DNA of 5,861 bases, taken from NCBI GenBank assembly GCA_002452515.1, contig DKEN01000016.1:1-5861 (forward strand), given 5' to 3'. Positions within the stretch are counted from its first letter, which is position 1. Each line of letters begins with the position of its first letter. Positions 5,049 through 5,861 of this stretch are shown here, one piece after another. A program made the position numbers and the translations under genes. This DNA comes from Spartobacteria bacterium UBA6821. GTDB lineage: Bacteria > Verrucomicrobiota > Verrucomicrobiia > Chthoniobacterales > UBA6821. The notes below the pieces were generated by a model. That model made no database searches, was not told the origin of the DNA, and saw only the letters and a program-made list of their open reading frames with translations.

Positions 5049-5861
5049 ATGAGCCAGCAAGAACCCAAAATTTATCTCCTGCCGAACTTGATGACGGCGG
5101 GAAATCTCTTTTGTGGATTTGCAGCCGTGAGGGAGATTATCAACGCCGCTATTCTCGACAAAATGGGTGAGTCGGTGGTTCACAGTTACCATACGGCACT
5201 TGCCTATATCCTGGGTGCCTGCGTCTTTGATCTTCTCGATGGCCGCGTGGCAAGGTTGGGAGGGCATGAGAGTCCCTTTGGGCGGGAATTTGACTCTCTG
5301 GCCGATGTGGTTTCCTTTGGGTTGGCTCCGGCGCTTCTGGTCTATGAGATTGTGCTCAAGGATTTTCCACGTGCAGGTTGGGTCTTTGCCTTTGTCTATT
5401 TGCTCTGTGGTACTCTGCGATTGGCCCGCTTCAACTGCATCGCTGCGGTGCCCAGGGATCCGGAGGAAGCGAAGGAACAGGCCAACGAATTTATCGGTTT
5501 TCCTATTCCTGCCGCAGCCGGTCTGATCGCCTCCCTCACACTTTTCATGCTCTGGCTGGAGGCGGGTGAGAGGACAATTGGAAACTGGAAATTTGTGCTT
5601 CCGGCCCTCCTTCTTTTCCTTTCCTTCATGATGTTCAGCCATGTCCGTTACCCGAGTTTCAAGGGGGTCGGCTGGCGCACCCAGCGCTCCTTGCCGAGAT
5701 TTCTGCTGATCATCGTGATACTGGCTTTTGCCGCGATGTTCTACGAGTGGATGCCTGCCCTTCTCTTTGTTTCATTCCTGATCTATGGCTTCATCCGTCC
5801 TCAGCTCTCCCGTCATTTGAGGGTGGAGATTGAGGATGAGGAAGAGGTGCCGAAGGAGTAA
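5049..5861 (+). CDS. pssA: CDP-diacylglycerol-serine O-phosphatidyltransferase (type II PssA)
   Basis: This integral membrane enzyme joins CDP-diacylglycerol and L-serine to form phosphatidylserine, releasing CMP. The 270-residue product carries the complete CDP-alcohol phosphatidyltransferase signature D-x2-D-G-x2-A-R-x8-G-x3-D-x3-D, running from Asp61 to Asp86 with Asp64, Asp82 and Asp86 as metal and catalytic residues. Typical PssA motifs flank it: LPNLMTAGNLFCGF near the N-terminus, then CGTLRLARFN, FIGFPIPAAAG and YPSFK. Multiple hydrophobic spans follow, and the tail is acidic (EIEDEEE). It is the Bacillus-like type II enzyme, not the phospholipase D-like E. coli type. I chose the ATG at 5049; a TTG six bases earlier (5043) is in frame but less likely. 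No clear Shine-Dalgarno sequence is present, so translation may be coupled to psd, whose stop lies 21 bases upstream. The stop codon is the last three bases of the window, so any terminator lies outside. Confidence 0.95.
   Translation: MSQQEPKIYLLPNLMTAGNLFCGFAAVREIINAAILDKMGESVVHSYHTALAYILGACVFDLLDGRVARLGGHESPFGREFDSLADVVSFGLAPALLVYEIVLKDFPRAGWVFAFVYLLCGTLRLARFNCIAAVPRDPEEAKEQANEFIGFPIPAAAGLIASLTLFMLWLEAGERTIGNWKFVLPALLLFLSFMMFSHVRYPSFKGVGWRTQRSLPRFLLIIVILAFAAMFYEWMPALLFVSFLIYGFIRPQLSRHLRVEIEDEEEVPKE

Noticed and set aside
4926..5642. A 238-codon open frame on the - strand opposite psd and pssA
   Set aside because: It is the antisense of the well-supported pssA, its translation is a low-quality charged sequence with no recognisable family, and it overlaps the complete PssA signature.

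Overview
The window looks like ordinary chromosome from a Gram-negative-type bacterium of moderate GC. My best guess is the Verrucomicrobiota or a related PVC-group lineage. That rests on three things: several starts without a Shine-Dalgarno sequence, heptad-type intergenic repeats, and a rhomboid-like membrane protein with a zinc-type tail. This is inference and has not been tested phylogenetically. I see no phage, insertion sequence, CRISPR, tRNA or rRNA signal.

Layout, left to right. A 126-base leader precedes fbaA (class II fructose-bisphosphate aldolase, + strand). A strong two-way hairpin terminator separates fbaA from a convergent cysteine desulfurase gene (- strand). A 185-base gap upstream of that gene holds a heptad repeat and a plausible promoter. 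Next, also on the - strand, is a rhomboid-fold membrane protein that has lost both catalytic residues and carries a C-terminal Cys/His tail. A short divergent region then leads into three + strand genes: an unrecognised single-span membrane protein, phosphatidylserine decarboxylase (psd), and CDP-diacylglycerol-serine O-phosphatidyltransferase (pssA), whose stop codon is the last three bases of the window.

Function. PssA makes phosphatidylserine and Psd decarboxylates it, so the right end encodes the two committed steps to phosphatidylethanolamine. The aldolase and the cysteine desulfurase are housekeeping genes for glycolysis/gluconeogenesis and for sulfur transfer (Fe-S clusters, thio-modified tRNA). 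The conserved residues of both fall at a constant offset from the E. coli enzymes. The two least explained genes are the degenerate rhomboid and the single-span protein, which are divergently arranged over about 120 bases.

I do not find convincing evidence of a new multi-gene system. The points most worth a second look are the catalytically dead rhomboid with a zinc-type tail, an 8-G tract exactly at its domain junction, a hairpin that takes in the ribosome binding site of the unknown gene, a second hairpin just upstream of psd, and two intergenic 7-base tandem repeats.
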